Positions 33,374 to 42,958 of a DNA stretch of 64,000 nucleotides are shown here, one piece after another (positions within the stretch are counted from its first letter, which is position 1; each line of letters opens with the position of its first letter). A program made the translations under genes and the position numbers. The notes beneath the pieces are model-generated. The model was not told the origin of the DNA, searched no databases, and was given only the letters and a program-made list of their open reading frames with translations. Source of the DNA: Thalassobius sp047123305 (GTDB taxonomy: Bacteria; Pseudomonadota; Alphaproteobacteria; Rhodobacterales; Rhodobacteraceae); NCBI RefSeq assembly GCF_047123305.1, contig NZ_CP138918.1:2542001-2606000 (forward strand), in the 5' to 3' direction.

Positions 33374-34852
33374 ATGGGAGTGAACCAGAGAGAGGCCACC
33401 ACCCGCGCCGTGGCAACACCAACCCGGCTCCAGCCGACCGTGAAAGCCTTCTGGATGGGTCTTTTGGCCAGTGCGCTGGTGTTTATCACCGCGCTGCAGG
33501 CCAATGCCCGTCCCGACAGTTTTGCCGAACTTGCGGAACAGATCAGCGATTCCGTTGTGAACATCACCACATCCACCGTGGTAGCGGGCAGCGACGGGCC
33601 CGGTCTGAACATCCCCGACGGCAGCCCGTTTGAGGATTTTTTCCGCGAGTTTCAGGACCGCAGCCCCAATGACCGTGCCCGCCGATCCTCGGCTTTGGGG
33701 TCAGGGTTTGTCATCTCGGAAGATGGTTACATCGTTACCAACAACCATGTGATCGAAAGCGCCGATGAGATCTTTATCGAGTTTTTCTCGGGCGAGGAGC
33801 TGGAGGCCAAACTGGTTGGCACTGATCCCAACACCGACATTGCTCTGCTGAAAGTTGAGGCCGACAAACCCTTGGATTACGTCATGTTCGGCGACAGCGA
33901 CACCGCCCGTGTTGGGGATTGGGTTGTGGCCATGGGCAATCCGCTGGGCCAGGGTTTTTCGGTGTCGGCAGGCATTGTTTCGGCCCGAAACCGGGCGCTT
34001 TCGGGCAGCTATGACGACTACATCCAGACCGATGCGGCGATCAACCGAGGCAACTCGGGTGGGCCGCTGTTCAACATGGACGGTGAGGTGATTGGTGTGA
34101 ATACGGCTATCCTGTCGCCCAATGGTGGCTCGATCGGCATCGGCTTCTCGATGGCCTCCAATGTGGTGACCCGCGTGGTTGACCAGCTGCAGGAGTTTGG
34201 CGAAACCCGACGCGGCTGGCTGGGCGTGCGCATTCAGGATGTGACCGATGATGTCGCCGAGGCGATTGGTCTGGAAAACACCGCCGGGGCGCTGATCACC
34301 GACGTGCCGGATGGGCCTGCCAAGGATGCAGGTGTGTTGCAGGGCGATGTGATCGTGACCTTTGACGGTGTCGAAGTGGCCGACACCCGCGGGCTTGTCC
34401 GCCAGGTGGGCAACACCGAAGTGGGCAAAGTGGTTCGGGTTGTCGTCTTCCGAGATGGCAAAACTGAAACCCTGAAAATCACCCTTGGACGCCGTGAAGA
34501 GGCCGAAGCAATTCCCGCGGCCCAACCCGGCCCAGCTGAGGATCCGATGGAGCCCAAGGATATGCTGGGCATGACGCTGAGCCCGGTCACCGATGCGCTG
34601 CGCGAAGAACTGAAGCTGAAGAAAGGCGCGGTTGGCCTGGTGGTCGTTGCCGTTGATGAAGCCACCGAAGCCTTTGAAAAAGGTCTGCGGATGGGCGATC
34701 TGATCACCGAGGCCGGTCAGCAGAAGTTGGAGCGGATTGGCGATCTAGAGGCCCGTGTTGAAGAGGCGCGGGACGCTGGCCGCAAGTCGTTGCTGCTGTT
34801 GGTGCGCCGTTCGGGTGAGCCGCGTTTTGTCGCGCTGAGCGTTGCCGAATAA
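33374..34852 (+). CDS. Do family serine endopeptidase (DegP/DegQ/MucD type)
   Basis: A 492-residue periplasmic protease and chaperone. The N-terminal hydrophobic segment (about 26-44, ending QANA) exports it. Catalytic triad: His125 in TNNHVIE, Asp155 in PNTDIALLK, Ser228 in GNSGGPLFN. Two PDZ domains follow (about 290-370 and 395-490). The ribosome site AAGGAGAGGAG fixes the ATG at 33374. Next to hflKC it suggests an envelope protein quality-control region. A UUCG-loop terminator follows. Confidence 0.95.
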   Translation: MGVNQREATTRAVATPTRLQPTVKAFWMGLLASALVFITALQANARPDSFAELAEQISDSVVNITTSTVVAGSDGPGLNIPDGSPFEDFFREFQDRSPNDRARRSSALGSGFVISEDGYIVTNNHVIESADEIFIEFFSGEELEAKLVGTDPNTDIALLKVEADKPLDYVMFGDSDTARVGDWVVAMGNPLGQGFSVSAGIVSARNRALSGSYDDYIQTDAAINRGNSGGPLFNMDGEVIGVNTAILSPNGGSIGIGFSMASNVVTRVVDQLQEFGETRRGWLGVRIQDVTDDVAEAIGLENTAGALITDVPDGPAKDAGVLQGDVIVTFDGVEVADTRGLVRQVGNTEVGKVVRVVVFRDGKTETLKITLGRREEAEAIPAAQPGPAEDPMEPKDMLGMTLSPVTDALREELKLKKGAVGLVVVAVDEATEAFEKGLRMGDLITEAGQQKLERIGDLEARVEEARDAGRKSLLLLVRRSGEPRFVALSVAE

Positions 34853-34882
34853 GGCCAGCGGTTTCAGCTTCTGAAAATTAAC

Positions 34883-34909
34883 AAAGGCTGCCCTTCGGGG
34901 CGGCCTTTT
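34883..34909 (+). terminator. UUCG-tetraloop terminator of the protease gene
   Basis: Stem from 34883 (AAAGGCTGCCC) to 34908 (GGGCGGCCTTT) with one T-G pair and a TTCG loop at 34894-34897, closing on TTTT. A strong intrinsic terminator 31 bases after the stop. Confidence 0.92.
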
Positions 34910-34932
34910 GATTTGAGGTGGCGAGGTCGGGC

Positions 34933-35520
34933 TTAGCTTTGATCCGGTGAGGCGATGCCGTCCCGCGACACAGCGACCAGCCCCAGACGGCGTGCAGCCC
35001 CCAGAGACAGGATGCCGCTGTCCAGACCTTCGGGTTGCTGGAACCGGCGCACCGCTGCGCGGGTGCGCTTGTCCATCACACCGTTGATTGCACCACGATA
35101 AACCCCACGCACCTGCAGCGCCCGCTGGAGGGAGGCAATAAACTCGGGTGTAATCTGCGTGGCGCAGGGGGTTTCAAACCAGATCTCACGCCGTTCACGC
35201 ACAACAGCCTGGCGGGTTTCCGTCTTGTAGATGGCGGGTCGTAGCACAGTGCCATCTGCCAGCACTTCAGCGGGCTGTAGCATGACCTGTTCGGTCACGG
35301 TTTCATAAACGCCGGGCTGGATGCGCTTGCCCCAGCAACTGCCGGTCGCTGCACCTGGAGGGGCTTCGGCGACAAGTCGGGTCACTTCAGGCTCATTGCC
35401 CAGATGTGGCACCGGCAGGCCGGTGTCACAGCCCGCAACCAAAGCGACCAAGGGGGTCGCCAGCAGTGCCTTCCAACCTGGGAGGAATTGCGCCATGTGA
35501 TTTGCCTGTGTCATGCCCAT
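34933..35520 (-). CDS. Putative lipoprotein with peptidoglycan-binding domain
   Basis: About 195 residues from the ATG at 35520. A hydrophobic segment ends in the lipobox LVAGC, so it is probably a lipoprotein. The middle has two similar threonine-rich segments (YETVTEQVMLQPAEVLADG and YKTETRQAVVRERREIWFE). The C-terminal PG_binding_1 domain reads FIASLQRALQVRGVYRGAINGVMDKRTRAAVRRFQ. It should sit in the envelope and bind peptidoglycan. The start is uncertain: GTG 35553, ATG 35520, 35514 and 35496 are in frame, and the last gives the most typical lipoprotein signal. Confidence 0.85.
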   Translation of the reverse strand: MGMTQANHMAQFLPGWKALLATPLVALVAGCDTGLPVPHLGNEPEVTRLVAEAPPGAATGSCWGKRIQPGVYETVTEQVMLQPAEVLADGTVLRPAIYKTETRQAVVRERREIWFETPCATQITPEFIASLQRALQVRGVYRGAINGVMDKRTRAAVRRFQQPEGLDSGILSLGAARRLGLVAVSRDGIASPDQS

Positions 35521-35709
35521 GCGCCGCGCTTTGACGCGACTGCTTTTTGACACTCTAGCTGTAAACGCCGCATCAATAAAGCACTGCTAAGCAGGATGCG
35601 ACATTCACATTGCTGCGGGGGGCGTGAATGGGGCTGGAAAAGGCCGCGCTGGCCCGCTAGGAGGGATGGTGACATGAACAGCAAAACGAAAATTTCGGAG
35701 TAAGCCCGC

Positions 35710-36033
35710 ATGGCGAAGATCACCTATGTCGAACACAATGGCACGGAACATGTGGTTGAGGTGGCCAATGGCCTGACTGTGATGGAAGGCGCCCGCGACA
35801 ACAATATCCCCGGCATCGAAGCTGACTGCGGCGGCGCCTGTGCCTGTTCCACCTGTCACGTCTATGTGGATCCGGCCTGGGTTGAAAAGATCCCGGCCAA
35901 GGACGACATGGAAGAGGACATGCTGGACTTTGCGTTTGAACCCAACGCCGCCACCTCGCGCCTCACCTGCCAGATCAAGGTCAGCGATGCGCTGGACGGG
36001 CTGGTTGTGAAGATGCCTGAAAAGCAGATCTGA
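35710..36033 (+). CDS. 2Fe-2S ferredoxin (adrenodoxin type)
   Basis: A 107-residue electron carrier. Cluster ligands Cys40, Cys46, Cys49 and Cys87 follow the C-x5-C-x2-C-x37-C spacing (DCGGACACSTCHVYV ... RLTCQI). It is of the adrenodoxin / putidaredoxin type, used for iron-sulfur assembly or for cytochrome P450 partners; no P450 is seen here. The stop overlaps the start of the next gene by one base (TGATG). Confidence 0.95.
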   Translation: MAKITYVEHNGTEHVVEVANGLTVMEGARDNNIPGIEADCGGACACSTCHVYVDPAWVEKIPAKDDMEEDMLDFAFEPNAATSRLTCQIKVSDALDGLVVKMPEKQI

Positions 36034-36731
36034 TGCGTGGCGCGGCTGGCATTGCAGCTGCGCTTTGGCTCTGCGGAAATTCTGTTTTCGCGGAGCCGGT
36101 CATTGTTGGCGCGGACTACACGGCGCCGACCACCCGCTATCCGCATGGTGTGCTTGGGGATATCGTGGAATACGGCCAGCTGAACCTGCGCTTCGCGGAT
36201 CAGCCTGTCCAGACAATCACCCTGCCGAAGGACCATGTGTTCGAAGACGTTGCGCCCCGTTTGTGGGATGTCACCGGCGACGGAAACCCCGAAGTTGTGG
36301 TGATCGAAAGTGACGCCGGCAAAGGGGCTGCGCTGGTGGTTTATGGCCCGGACGGCAAGCTGGCCGAAACGCCCCATATCGGCACCCGCAATCGCTGGCT
36401 GGCGCCCATCGCTGCGGCGGATCTGGATGGCGATGGCCAAGTCGAAATCGCCTATATCGATCGGCCCCATCTGGCGAAAACCCTGCGTGTCTGGCGTTTT
36501 CAGAATGGCGCTTTGAGTCAGATTGCAGCGGTCCAAGGTCTGACGAACCACAAGATCGGTTGGGCCTTCATTGCGGGTGGTTTGCGTGCATGCGACGGGC
36601 CTGAGTTGATCACTGCCGATGCCAACTGGCGTCGGATTATCGCCACGCGGTTTGAAGATGGTGTCTTGCGACACCGCGATCTTGGTGCGTACCGTGGGCC
36701 CGAAAGCCTTGATCACGCAAAGGGCTGCTGA
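36033..36731 (+). CDS. Secreted FG-GAP/VCBS repeat protein
   Basis: A 232-residue protein with a signal peptide (MRGAAGIAAALWLCGNSVFAEP). The mature part has beta-propeller-type units with Asp-rich loops: LWDVTGDGNPEVVVIES and AADLDGDGQVEIAYIDR, the FG-GAP / VCBS calcium-loop pattern. It should fold as a small periplasmic propeller. It is coupled to the ferredoxin gene by TGATG, though no functional link is obvious. The convergent membrane-protein gene begins 9 bases after its stop. Confidence 0.8.
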   Translation: MRGAAGIAAALWLCGNSVFAEPVIVGADYTAPTTRYPHGVLGDIVEYGQLNLRFADQPVQTITLPKDHVFEDVAPRLWDVTGDGNPEVVVIESDAGKGAALVVYGPDGKLAETPHIGTRNRWLAPIAAADLDGDGQVEIAYIDRPHLAKTLRVWRFQNGALSQIAAVQGLTNHKIGWAFIAGGLRACDGPELITADANWRRIIATRFEDGVLRHRDLGAYRGPESLDHAKGC

Positions 36732-36740
36732 TCTGGAACC

Positions 36741-37358
36741 TTATCTGTCTGTGTCAGAACCTGTTGGTTGACCTGACGCGCGGTCCCTGAGGCCCTGGAC
36801 CAAATCCCCCATTGCATGGGCGGGCAGGCGCAGCGGTGGATGCCAAGGGGCATAGGCCCAACCGACCGTGCCACCCAACACCGCCAGCAGCAACATCGGC
36901 AGCGCCGCTGCCCCCGCACGGCTGGCGGAAACGCCGGACACCCCCATGGCCACACCCAGGGCAATAGCCGCCGAAAGGCTCAGCACACCGATTAAAAACA
37001 TCGCCAAACGCCCTTTGCCATATTCGCCAATGCCAATGGGAAATTCGGGCTGCTCCTCCGCCAGACTGGCGCAGATGGCCTCGACCAGATCAAGATGCAC
37101 CTTTGCAGCTTCGCTGGAACCTTCCGGCCCATCAACGGTAACGCCGATCCGGTGGCGGCCCTCAGGGCCATGCAAGTCGATCCGGCGCATTAGAACGCCA
37201 TTGACCCGATGTTCGACAAAATCCGCACGGTTGAGGCGGGTGAGGTCAAGGCTCCACCGCAGGGAGTCGTCATCTTCAACACGCGCAAGGGTACCGGCGG
37301 AAAGGCGAAAGGAGATAGCGCTGCGCAGGAGAGCGGGTTTGAACCGGAACACCAGCAT
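36741..37358 (-). CDS. Hypothetical membrane protein (two TM segments)
   Basis: A 205-residue protein. The first 120 residues are a soluble domain (MLVFRFKPALLRSAISFRLS, then TRLNRADFVEHRVNGVLMRRIDL and RIGVTVDGPEG). Two hydrophobic helices follow (MFLIGVLSLSAAIALGVAMGV and GAAALPMLLLAVLGGTVGWAY), then a short charged tail. I do not recognise a family. It begins 8 bases after the PAS-LuxR regulator gene on the same strand, so both are in one operon. GGAGCTGAGACAGGG precedes the ATG. Confidence 0.75.
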   Translation of the reverse strand: MLVFRFKPALLRSAISFRLSAGTLARVEDDDSLRWSLDLTRLNRADFVEHRVNGVLMRRIDLHGPEGRHRIGVTVDGPEGSSEAAKVHLDLVEAICASLAEEQPEFPIGIGEYGKGRLAMFLIGVLSLSAAIALGVAMGVSGVSASRAGAAALPMLLLAVLGGTVGWAYAPWHPPLRLPAHAMGDLVQGLRDRASGQPTGSDTDR

Positions 37359-37365
37359 CCCTGTC

Positions 37366-37998
37366 TCAGCTCCTACGGGCCGAGGTGGGCGAGGCGCTGA
37401 TCACGTGATCGCCGTTGATCGCCCCCAATGACTGAAACAGACCGGCGGTGTTGGAGACCTGAAACTTCTTCAAAAGGCGGGAACGATGCACCTCCACGGT
37501 GCGGTGGGACATGCCCAGCTGAATGGCAATTTCCTTGGAGGTCTTGCCTTCGCCCATCAGGGTGAACACTTCACGTTCGCGCCGTGTCAGCGGCTGATAG
37601 GGGCGAGAATTGCTGAGATCGGCAAAGGACCAGACCGCCCGTTGCAGCGGGTCATCGGGGGTAAAGGTATGACCACGCACCCGGCACCAGAACAAATCAC
37701 CATCGCGGCGCATCATCACCCGTTCGTCCCAGTAGCCTAGCCCTTCGGCCAGATCTTTCACACCACGATTGCGAATGTTGGCGAACTCTTCCTGCGACGG
37801 GTAGAGGATGTTGAACAGTTGATCCTTCAGATCTGCCTGCGCGTAGCCAAACATATCCGCAAACGTGGGATTGCAGCCGCGGATCACGCGGTTTTCGGTG
37901 ACCACCAGCCCAACAGGGGCAAAGTCATAGCTCAGCTGAGCAAAATCGCCGCTGTCATAGGCATTTGCTACGGCGTCACTTGTGCTGTCGCTGGACAT
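37366..37998 (-). CDS. PAS-LuxR family transcriptional regulator
   Basis: A 210-residue regulator. Residues about 20-130 form a PAS domain (LVVTENRVIRGCNPTFADMFGY ... YWDERVMMRRDGDLFWCRVRGH). The GerE/LuxR helix-turn-helix is at about 135-195: LTRREREVFTLMGEGKTSKEIAIQLGMSHRTVEVHRSRLLKK. It lacks an autoinducer-binding domain, so it senses a small ligand, redox state or a partner through PAS. It is followed by the membrane-protein gene. Confidence 0.93.
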   Translation of the reverse strand: MSSDSTSDAVANAYDSGDFAQLSYDFAPVGLVVTENRVIRGCNPTFADMFGYAQADLKDQLFNILYPSQEEFANIRNRGVKDLAEGLGYWDERVMMRRDGDLFWCRVRGHTFTPDDPLQRAVWSFADLSNSRPYQPLTRREREVFTLMGEGKTSKEIAIQLGMSHRTVEVHRSRLLKKFQVSNTAGLFQSLGAINGDHVISASPTSARRS

Positions 37999-38092
37999 GG
38001 TTTTATCGGCTCCCTCTCACTTGGGGGTACGATAAGGCGGGTGGGTGGCAAGCGCAATTGCCGCCCGTCCCGTCGTGTTTGGGTAGTTGGTG

Positions 38093-39355
38093 TTACAGCG
38101 CGCGCCAGCCGATATCACGGCGGCAGAAGCCTTCGGGCCAGTCGATCTGATCGACCATTGCATAGGCGCGGTCTGCGGCTTCTTTCAGCGAGGCCCCACG
38201 TGCGGTGACGTTCAGCACACGGCCACCGGTCGCGATGATCTGACCGTCTTTGTCGCCGGTGCCAGCATGAAAACACATCTCAGTGCTGGTTTCGGGCAGG
38301 GCGTCGAGGCCGTTGATGACGGAGCCTTTTTCATAAGCGCCGGGATAGCCTTTGGCGGCCATCACAACCGTCATCGCATGATCGTCAGCCCAGTTCACCT
38401 GTGCCTCTGCCAAGCGGCCCTCGGCACAGGCCTGCATCAGATCCAACGCCTGCGCGCCGAGGCGCAGCATGAGCACCTGACATTCCGGATCGCCGAAACG
38501 CACGTTGTATTCCACCAGACGCGGCTGGCCGTCTTTAATCATCAGACCGACATAGAGCACTCCCTGGTAGGGCATGCCGCGATCGGCCATGACCTTCATG
38601 GTGGGTTTGATGATCTCATTCATCGCCTTTTCGGCAATTTCATCAGATAGCACCGGGGCAGGGGAGTAGGCGCCCATGCCGCCGGTGTTCAGACCCGTGT
38701 CACCTTCGCCCACGCGCTTGTGGTCCTGCGCGGTGCCGATGGCCAGACAATCCTCACCGTCCACTAGGATGAAATAGGAGGCTTCTTCGCCTTCCATGAA
38801 CTCTTCGATCACTACCTCGGCGCCCGCAGCGCCAAATTCACCGCCGAACATATCGTCGATGGCGTCCAGCGCGGTCTGTTCATCCAGCGCAACGATCACA
38901 CCTTTGCCTGCGGCCAGACCGTCAGCTTTGACCACGATGGGGGCGCCATTGGCGCGGATGTGGGCCTTGGCGGCCTCAGCATCGGTGAAATGACCGTAAC
39001 CGGCGGTCGGTGCATTGGCCGCGTCGCAAATCTCTTTGGTGAAACTTTTCGAGGCTTCCAGCTTGGCCGCGGCGGCAGAGGGGCCGAAGACCAAGACACC
39101 AGCGTCGCGCAGACGGTCGGCAACACCTTCGGCCAGCGGGGCTTCTGGTCCGACAATCACAAAATCAATGGCGTTTTCTTCGCAGAAGTTCACCACCGCC
39201 GCGCCGCTCAGGATGTCGAGGCTGGCACAATCGGCGATCTTGGCGATCCCGGCGTTGCCCGGCGCGACAATCAGCTTGTCGCATTTCGGGTTTTGCATCA
39301 CTGCCCAGGCAAGAGCATGTTCACGCCCGCCGCTTCCGAGAATTAGGATATTCAT
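38093..39355 (-). CDS. purD: Phosphoribosylamine--glycine ligase
   Basis: A 420-residue purine biosynthesis enzyme making GAR. The N-terminal MNILILGSGGREHALAW is diagnostic. An ATP-grasp core follows (FTKEICDAANAPTAGYG, VVKADGLAAGKGVIVA, VVIEEFMEGEEASYF). MGAYSPAPVL and EYNVRFGDPECQ are standard. It is divergent from xseA, with 82 bases between. Confidence 0.97.
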   Translation of the reverse strand: MNILILGSGGREHALAWAVMQNPKCDKLIVAPGNAGIAKIADCASLDILSGAAVVNFCEENAIDFVIVGPEAPLAEGVADRLRDAGVLVFGPSAAAAKLEASKSFTKEICDAANAPTAGYGHFTDAEAAKAHIRANGAPIVVKADGLAAGKGVIVALDEQTALDAIDDMFGGEFGAAGAEVVIEEFMEGEEASYFILVDGEDCLAIGTAQDHKRVGEGDTGLNTGGMGAYSPAPVLSDEIAEKAMNEIIKPTMKVMADRGMPYQGVLYVGLMIKDGQPRLVEYNVRFGDPECQVLMLRLGAQALDLMQACAEGRLAEAQVNWADDHAMTVVMAAKGYPGAYEKGSVINGLDALPETSTEMCFHAGTGDKDGQIIATGGRVLNVTARGASLKEAADRAYAMVDQIDWPEGFCRRDIGWRAL

Positions 39356-39437
39356 GATAGCCCTTCCGCTTGGCCTTCCGTTGGCGGCGTTCTAAGGTGC
39401 GCGGGACTAGGAAACAAGTGAGCAGAGCGGCGCAGGC

Positions 39438-41006
39438 ATGTCTGACCTCTTCGACGACCCCAGAGAAGGCGAAAACGCCCCGGAATTCAGCGTCACCGAA
39501 CTGTCCGGTGCGATCAAAAAGATGATCGAGGGCGAATTTTCCCATGTGCGCATCAAAGGCGAGATTGGCCGCGTGTCTTTTCCACGCTCGGGCCATGTCT
39601 ATCTGGACCTGAAAGATGATCGCTCCGTGATTGCCGGTGTGATGTGGAAAGGTGTGGCGGCGCGAGTGCAGACCCGTCCCGAGGAAGGGATGGAGGTTGT
39701 TGCCACCGGCCGTCTGACCACTTTCCCCGGTCAGTCGAAATACCAGCTGGTGATTGAAGATCTGAAGCCTGCCGGTATGGGGGCCTTGATGGCCATGCTG
39801 GAAAAGCGCAAGGCGATGCTGCAGGCGGAAGGCCTGTTCGATCCTACGCGTAAACAGCCAATCCCTTACCTGCCCGAGGTTATTGGGGTTGTGACTTCAC
39901 CCTCTGGCGCGGTGATCCGCGATATCCTGCACCGTTTGCGCGATCGGTTCCCGCGCAAGGTGCTGATCTGGCCGGTGGCGGTGCAGGGTGATCGCTGTGC
40001 ATCTGAGGTGGCGCGCGCCATCAAGGGCTTTAATCAGCTGACGCCGGGCGGGGCCTTGCCGCGCCCTGACCTGCTGATTGTGGCGCGGGGCGGTGGATCG
40101 ATCGAGGATCTCTGGGGCTTCAACGAAGAGGTGGTGGCCCGTGCAGCCGCGGCCTCGGATATTCCGCTGATATCGGCGGTGGGCCATGAAACCGATACAA
40201 CATTGATCGATTTTGTCTCGGACAAACGTGCACCAACGCCCACAGCGGCGGCGGAACTGGCGGTGCCGGTGCGGATGGAGCTGATGGCCTGGGTCGATCA
40301 GCAAAACGCCCGCCTCAGCCGGGCGTTAAGCCAGGGTATCACCCAGCGCGGCCAGCGCCTGCGTGATCTGTCGCGGGCCTTGCCCCGGGCAGAGGTTTTG
40401 CTGGAAGGGCCGCGCCAACGTCTGGATGTTCTGGGCGATCGGCTTCCTCAGGCGCTGATCCGCGGGGTGCAGTCCCGCAAAGTGCATCTGTCCGAGGTTA
40501 AAGGTGGCTTGCGCCCTGTAAACCTGACCCGCCGGATTGAAGCGGAGAAACGTCAATTGTCCTCCCTGACCCCGCGTCTGGGGGGGGCGTTGTCACGGGA
40601 TGTGAAACAACGCCGTGACAGTTTCGACCGGCTGGCCAAACGTCTGTCGGACGCAGGGCAGCGGCAGGTGGATAGCTGGCAGCAGCAGTTGGAAAATATG
40701 GACCGTCTGCGTGAAACGCTTGGCTATAAGGCCACGCTGCAACGGGGCTATGCGGTGGTGCGCACGGAAGGCAGCGTTGTCACCTCGCAAAACACGGCAA
40801 GCGCAGCACCCCATCTGGAGATCGAGTTCGCGGACGGGCGGGTAGTCGTCGCAACAGAGGCGAATCCCTCGGCCACAGGTCGCGGTTCACACCCCGAAGC
40901 CACCCCGCCGGAGACCATTCCTGCGACAAAACCTGCCGCAAAACCGGCGACGAAACCCAAGGTCAAGCCAAGTGGCGACAAGCCAGAGCAGGGCAGCCTG
41001 TTCTGA
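39438..41006 (+). CDS. xseA: Exodeoxyribonuclease VII large subunit
   Basis: A 522-residue nuclease subunit. The OB-fold head (FSVTELSGAIKKMIEGEFSHVRIKGEIG) is followed by the catalytic core (VGVVTSPSGAVIRDILHRL, VARGGGSIEDLWGFN, SAVGHETDTTLIDFVSD). The coiled-coil region and a C-terminal tail rich in AKPAxKP units complete it. The tail is longer than in E. coli XseA and Lys/Pro-rich, probably disordered. xseB is not adjacent. The gene is divergent from purD. Confidence 0.97.
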   Translation: MSDLFDDPREGENAPEFSVTELSGAIKKMIEGEFSHVRIKGEIGRVSFPRSGHVYLDLKDDRSVIAGVMWKGVAARVQTRPEEGMEVVATGRLTTFPGQSKYQLVIEDLKPAGMGALMAMLEKRKAMLQAEGLFDPTRKQPIPYLPEVIGVVTSPSGAVIRDILHRLRDRFPRKVLIWPVAVQGDRCASEVARAIKGFNQLTPGGALPRPDLLIVARGGGSIEDLWGFNEEVVARAAAASDIPLISAVGHETDTTLIDFVSDKRAPTPTAAAELAVPVRMELMAWVDQQNARLSRALSQGITQRGQRLRDLSRALPRAEVLLEGPRQRLDVLGDRLPQALIRGVQSRKVHLSEVKGGLRPVNLTRRIEAEKRQLSSLTPRLGGALSRDVKQRRDSFDRLAKRLSDAGQRQVDSWQQQLENMDRLRETLGYKATLQRGYAVVRTEGSVVTSQNTASAAPHLEIEFADGRVVVATEANPSATGRGSHPEATPPETIPATKPAAKPATKPKVKPSGDKPEQGSLF

Positions 41007-41176
41007 GCGCGACCAGCCTTGCCGCATTAAGGCGCAATTGGTTTTGGTGACTGTAAAAACATAGCGGCAAAGATGACTTTTTCAGTGTGACGCTAAAAAA
41101 TGTTTTACCGTAATTCTTGCACCTGAACGAAAGTCATGTTCATCTCCCGCCACAAAAAACATTCAGGGAGAATGAA

Positions 41177-42754
41177 ATGATTACCCGTTTTATCGGTCTT
41201 TCGGCCGCGCTGCTGTGTGGCACCGTGGCGGCTCAGGCGGAAACCCTGCGCTGGGCCCGTGCTGGTGACGCGCTGACGCTGGACCCGCACGCCCAGAACG
41301 AAGGCCCGACCCACACCGTACGTCACCAGATGTACGAACCGCTGATTATCCGTGACACCACCGGTGCATTTGAGCCGGCTCTGGCCACCGAATGGGCCCC
41401 CTCGGCTTCGGACCCCAACGTATGGGTCTTCAAGCTGCGTCAGGGCGTTAAGTTCCACGACGGTGCGGACATGACTGCCGAAGACGTTGTGTTCAGCTTT
41501 GAGCGTGCGAAACAGCCGAACTCGGACATGAAAGAGCTGATCGGCTCGATCGTTGAAGTGCGTGCTGTGGACGACCACACCGTTGAGATGGTCACCGATG
41601 GCCCGAACCCGATCCTGCCGTCGAACCTGACCAACCTGTTCATCATGGACAAAGGCTGGACCGAGGCGAACAACACCACCAAGGTTCAAGACTTTGAAGG
41701 TGGCGAGATCACCTATGCGACCACCAATGTGAACGGCACTGGCCCCTACACGCTGGTCAGCCGCGAGCAGGACGTGAAAACCGTCATGGCGCGCAACGAA
41801 AACTACTGGGGCCGTGACATGTTCCCGCTGGAAGTCAGCGAGATCATTTACACCCCGATCCAGAACGCACCGACCCGTGTAGCAGCCCTGCTGTCTGGCG
41901 AAGTGAACTTCCTGCAGGACATGCCGGTTCAGGACCTTCAGCGTGTTGATGGCGCTGCCGGTTACGGTGTGAAACAGGCCCCGCAGAACCGTGTGATCTT
42001 CTTTGGTATGAACCAGGGTGCAGATGACATCGAAGCGGACAACGTTGACGGCAAGAACCCGCTGGCTGACGTGCGTGTGCGTAAAGCCATGTCGATGGCG
42101 ATCAACCGTGACGCCATCCGTCAGGTTGTGATGCGTGGCCAGTCGATCCCGGCCGGCATGATCGCGCCGCCCTTCGTCAACGGCTGGACCGCAGAAATGG
42201 ACGCTTCGTCCAAAACCGATGTTGCCGCGGCCAAGGCGCTGATGGAAGAAGCCGGCTACGGCGACGGTTTCTCGATCCGTCTGGACTGCCCGAACGACCG
42301 CTACATCAACGACGAAGCCATCTGTCAGGCCTCTGTTGGTATGCTGGCGCAGATCGGCGTGACGGTAAACCTCGACGCCAAGCCGAAGGCACAGCACTTC
42401 CCGCTGATTACCAACGGCCAGACCGACTTCTACATGCTTGGCTGGGGTGTTCCGACTTATGACTCGGAATACATCTTCAACTTCCTGGTTCACGGTCGTG
42501 AGTCCGACATCGGCACCTGGAACGGCACCGGTTACGACAACGACGATGTAGATGCCAAGATCAAGACCCTGGCGTCGAACACCGATCTGGCTGCCCGTAA
42601 CGCTGATATCGCTTCGATCTGGGGCGCGGTTCAGGACGAGCAGCTTTACATCCCGATCCACCACCAGGTTCTGAACTGGGCCATGGCGGACGGCGTCGGC
42701 ATCAACGTTGATCCCGAAGATCAGCCGAAGGTCAAATACATCACGATGAACTAA
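41177..42754 (+). CDS. ABC transporter substrate-binding protein, family 5 (peptide/nickel type) 1
   Basis: A 525-residue periplasmic binding protein with signal peptide (MITRFIGLSAALLCGTVAAQA). Family signatures: LTLDPHAQNEGPTHTVRHQMYEPL, WVFKLRQGVKFHDGADMTAEDVVFSFERA and the closing IPIHHQVLNWAMADGV. GGAG lies before the ATG. Codon use is strongly biased toward GCT/CGT/GTT, as in highly expressed genes. It heads the importer operon and is followed by a stem-loop and then a paralogue. It delivers oligopeptides or similar solutes to the permeases at 44.6-46.5 kb. Exact ligand unknown. Confidence 0.94.
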   Translation: MITRFIGLSAALLCGTVAAQAETLRWARAGDALTLDPHAQNEGPTHTVRHQMYEPLIIRDTTGAFEPALATEWAPSASDPNVWVFKLRQGVKFHDGADMTAEDVVFSFERAKQPNSDMKELIGSIVEVRAVDDHTVEMVTDGPNPILPSNLTNLFIMDKGWTEANNTTKVQDFEGGEITYATTNVNGTGPYTLVSREQDVKTVMARNENYWGRDMFPLEVSEIIYTPIQNAPTRVAALLSGEVNFLQDMPVQDLQRVDGAAGYGVKQAPQNRVIFFGMNQGADDIEADNVDGKNPLADVRVRKAMSMAINRDAIRQVVMRGQSIPAGMIAPPFVNGWTAEMDASSKTDVAAAKALMEEAGYGDGFSIRLDCPNDRYINDEAICQASVGMLAQIGVTVNLDAKPKAQHFPLITNGQTDFYMLGWGVPTYDSEYIFNFLVHGRESDIGTWNGTGYDNDDVDAKIKTLASNTDLAARNADIASIWGAVQDEQLYIPIHHQVLNWAMADGVGINVDPEDQPKVKYITMN

Positions 42755-42776
42755 GTTCTTCTGGTGAAAACCTCTT

Positions 42777-42803
42777 TCCGGTGGCCTCTGGGCCACCGGA
42801 TTT
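42777..42803 (+). terminator. Stem-loop after the first binding-protein gene
   Basis: TCCGGTGGCC (42777-42786) pairs with GGCCACCGGA (42791-42800), loop TCTG, followed by TTT. The T run is short, so it may act as a partial terminator or protect the 3' end of the abundant binding-protein mRNA. Confidence 0.7.
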
Positions 42804-42958
42804 CCACTGCGAATCCACAGCAATGGCACCGTGGGCCGGTACGTAACGCACGAGAATGTGAACGGTAACATGGGTTATTGGGTCGGATCGCACGCGATCA
42901 TCTCGATAGACTGCAGCCTCACCCGCAAATTCGCGCGGGCACATCCAGGGAGATGACC

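Noticed and set aside
41105..42871. Long opposite-strand open frame (588 codons) over the first binding-protein gene
   Set aside because: A shadow of GC3-rich codon use; the translation has no protein-like signature and the other strand encodes a clear family 5 binding protein.
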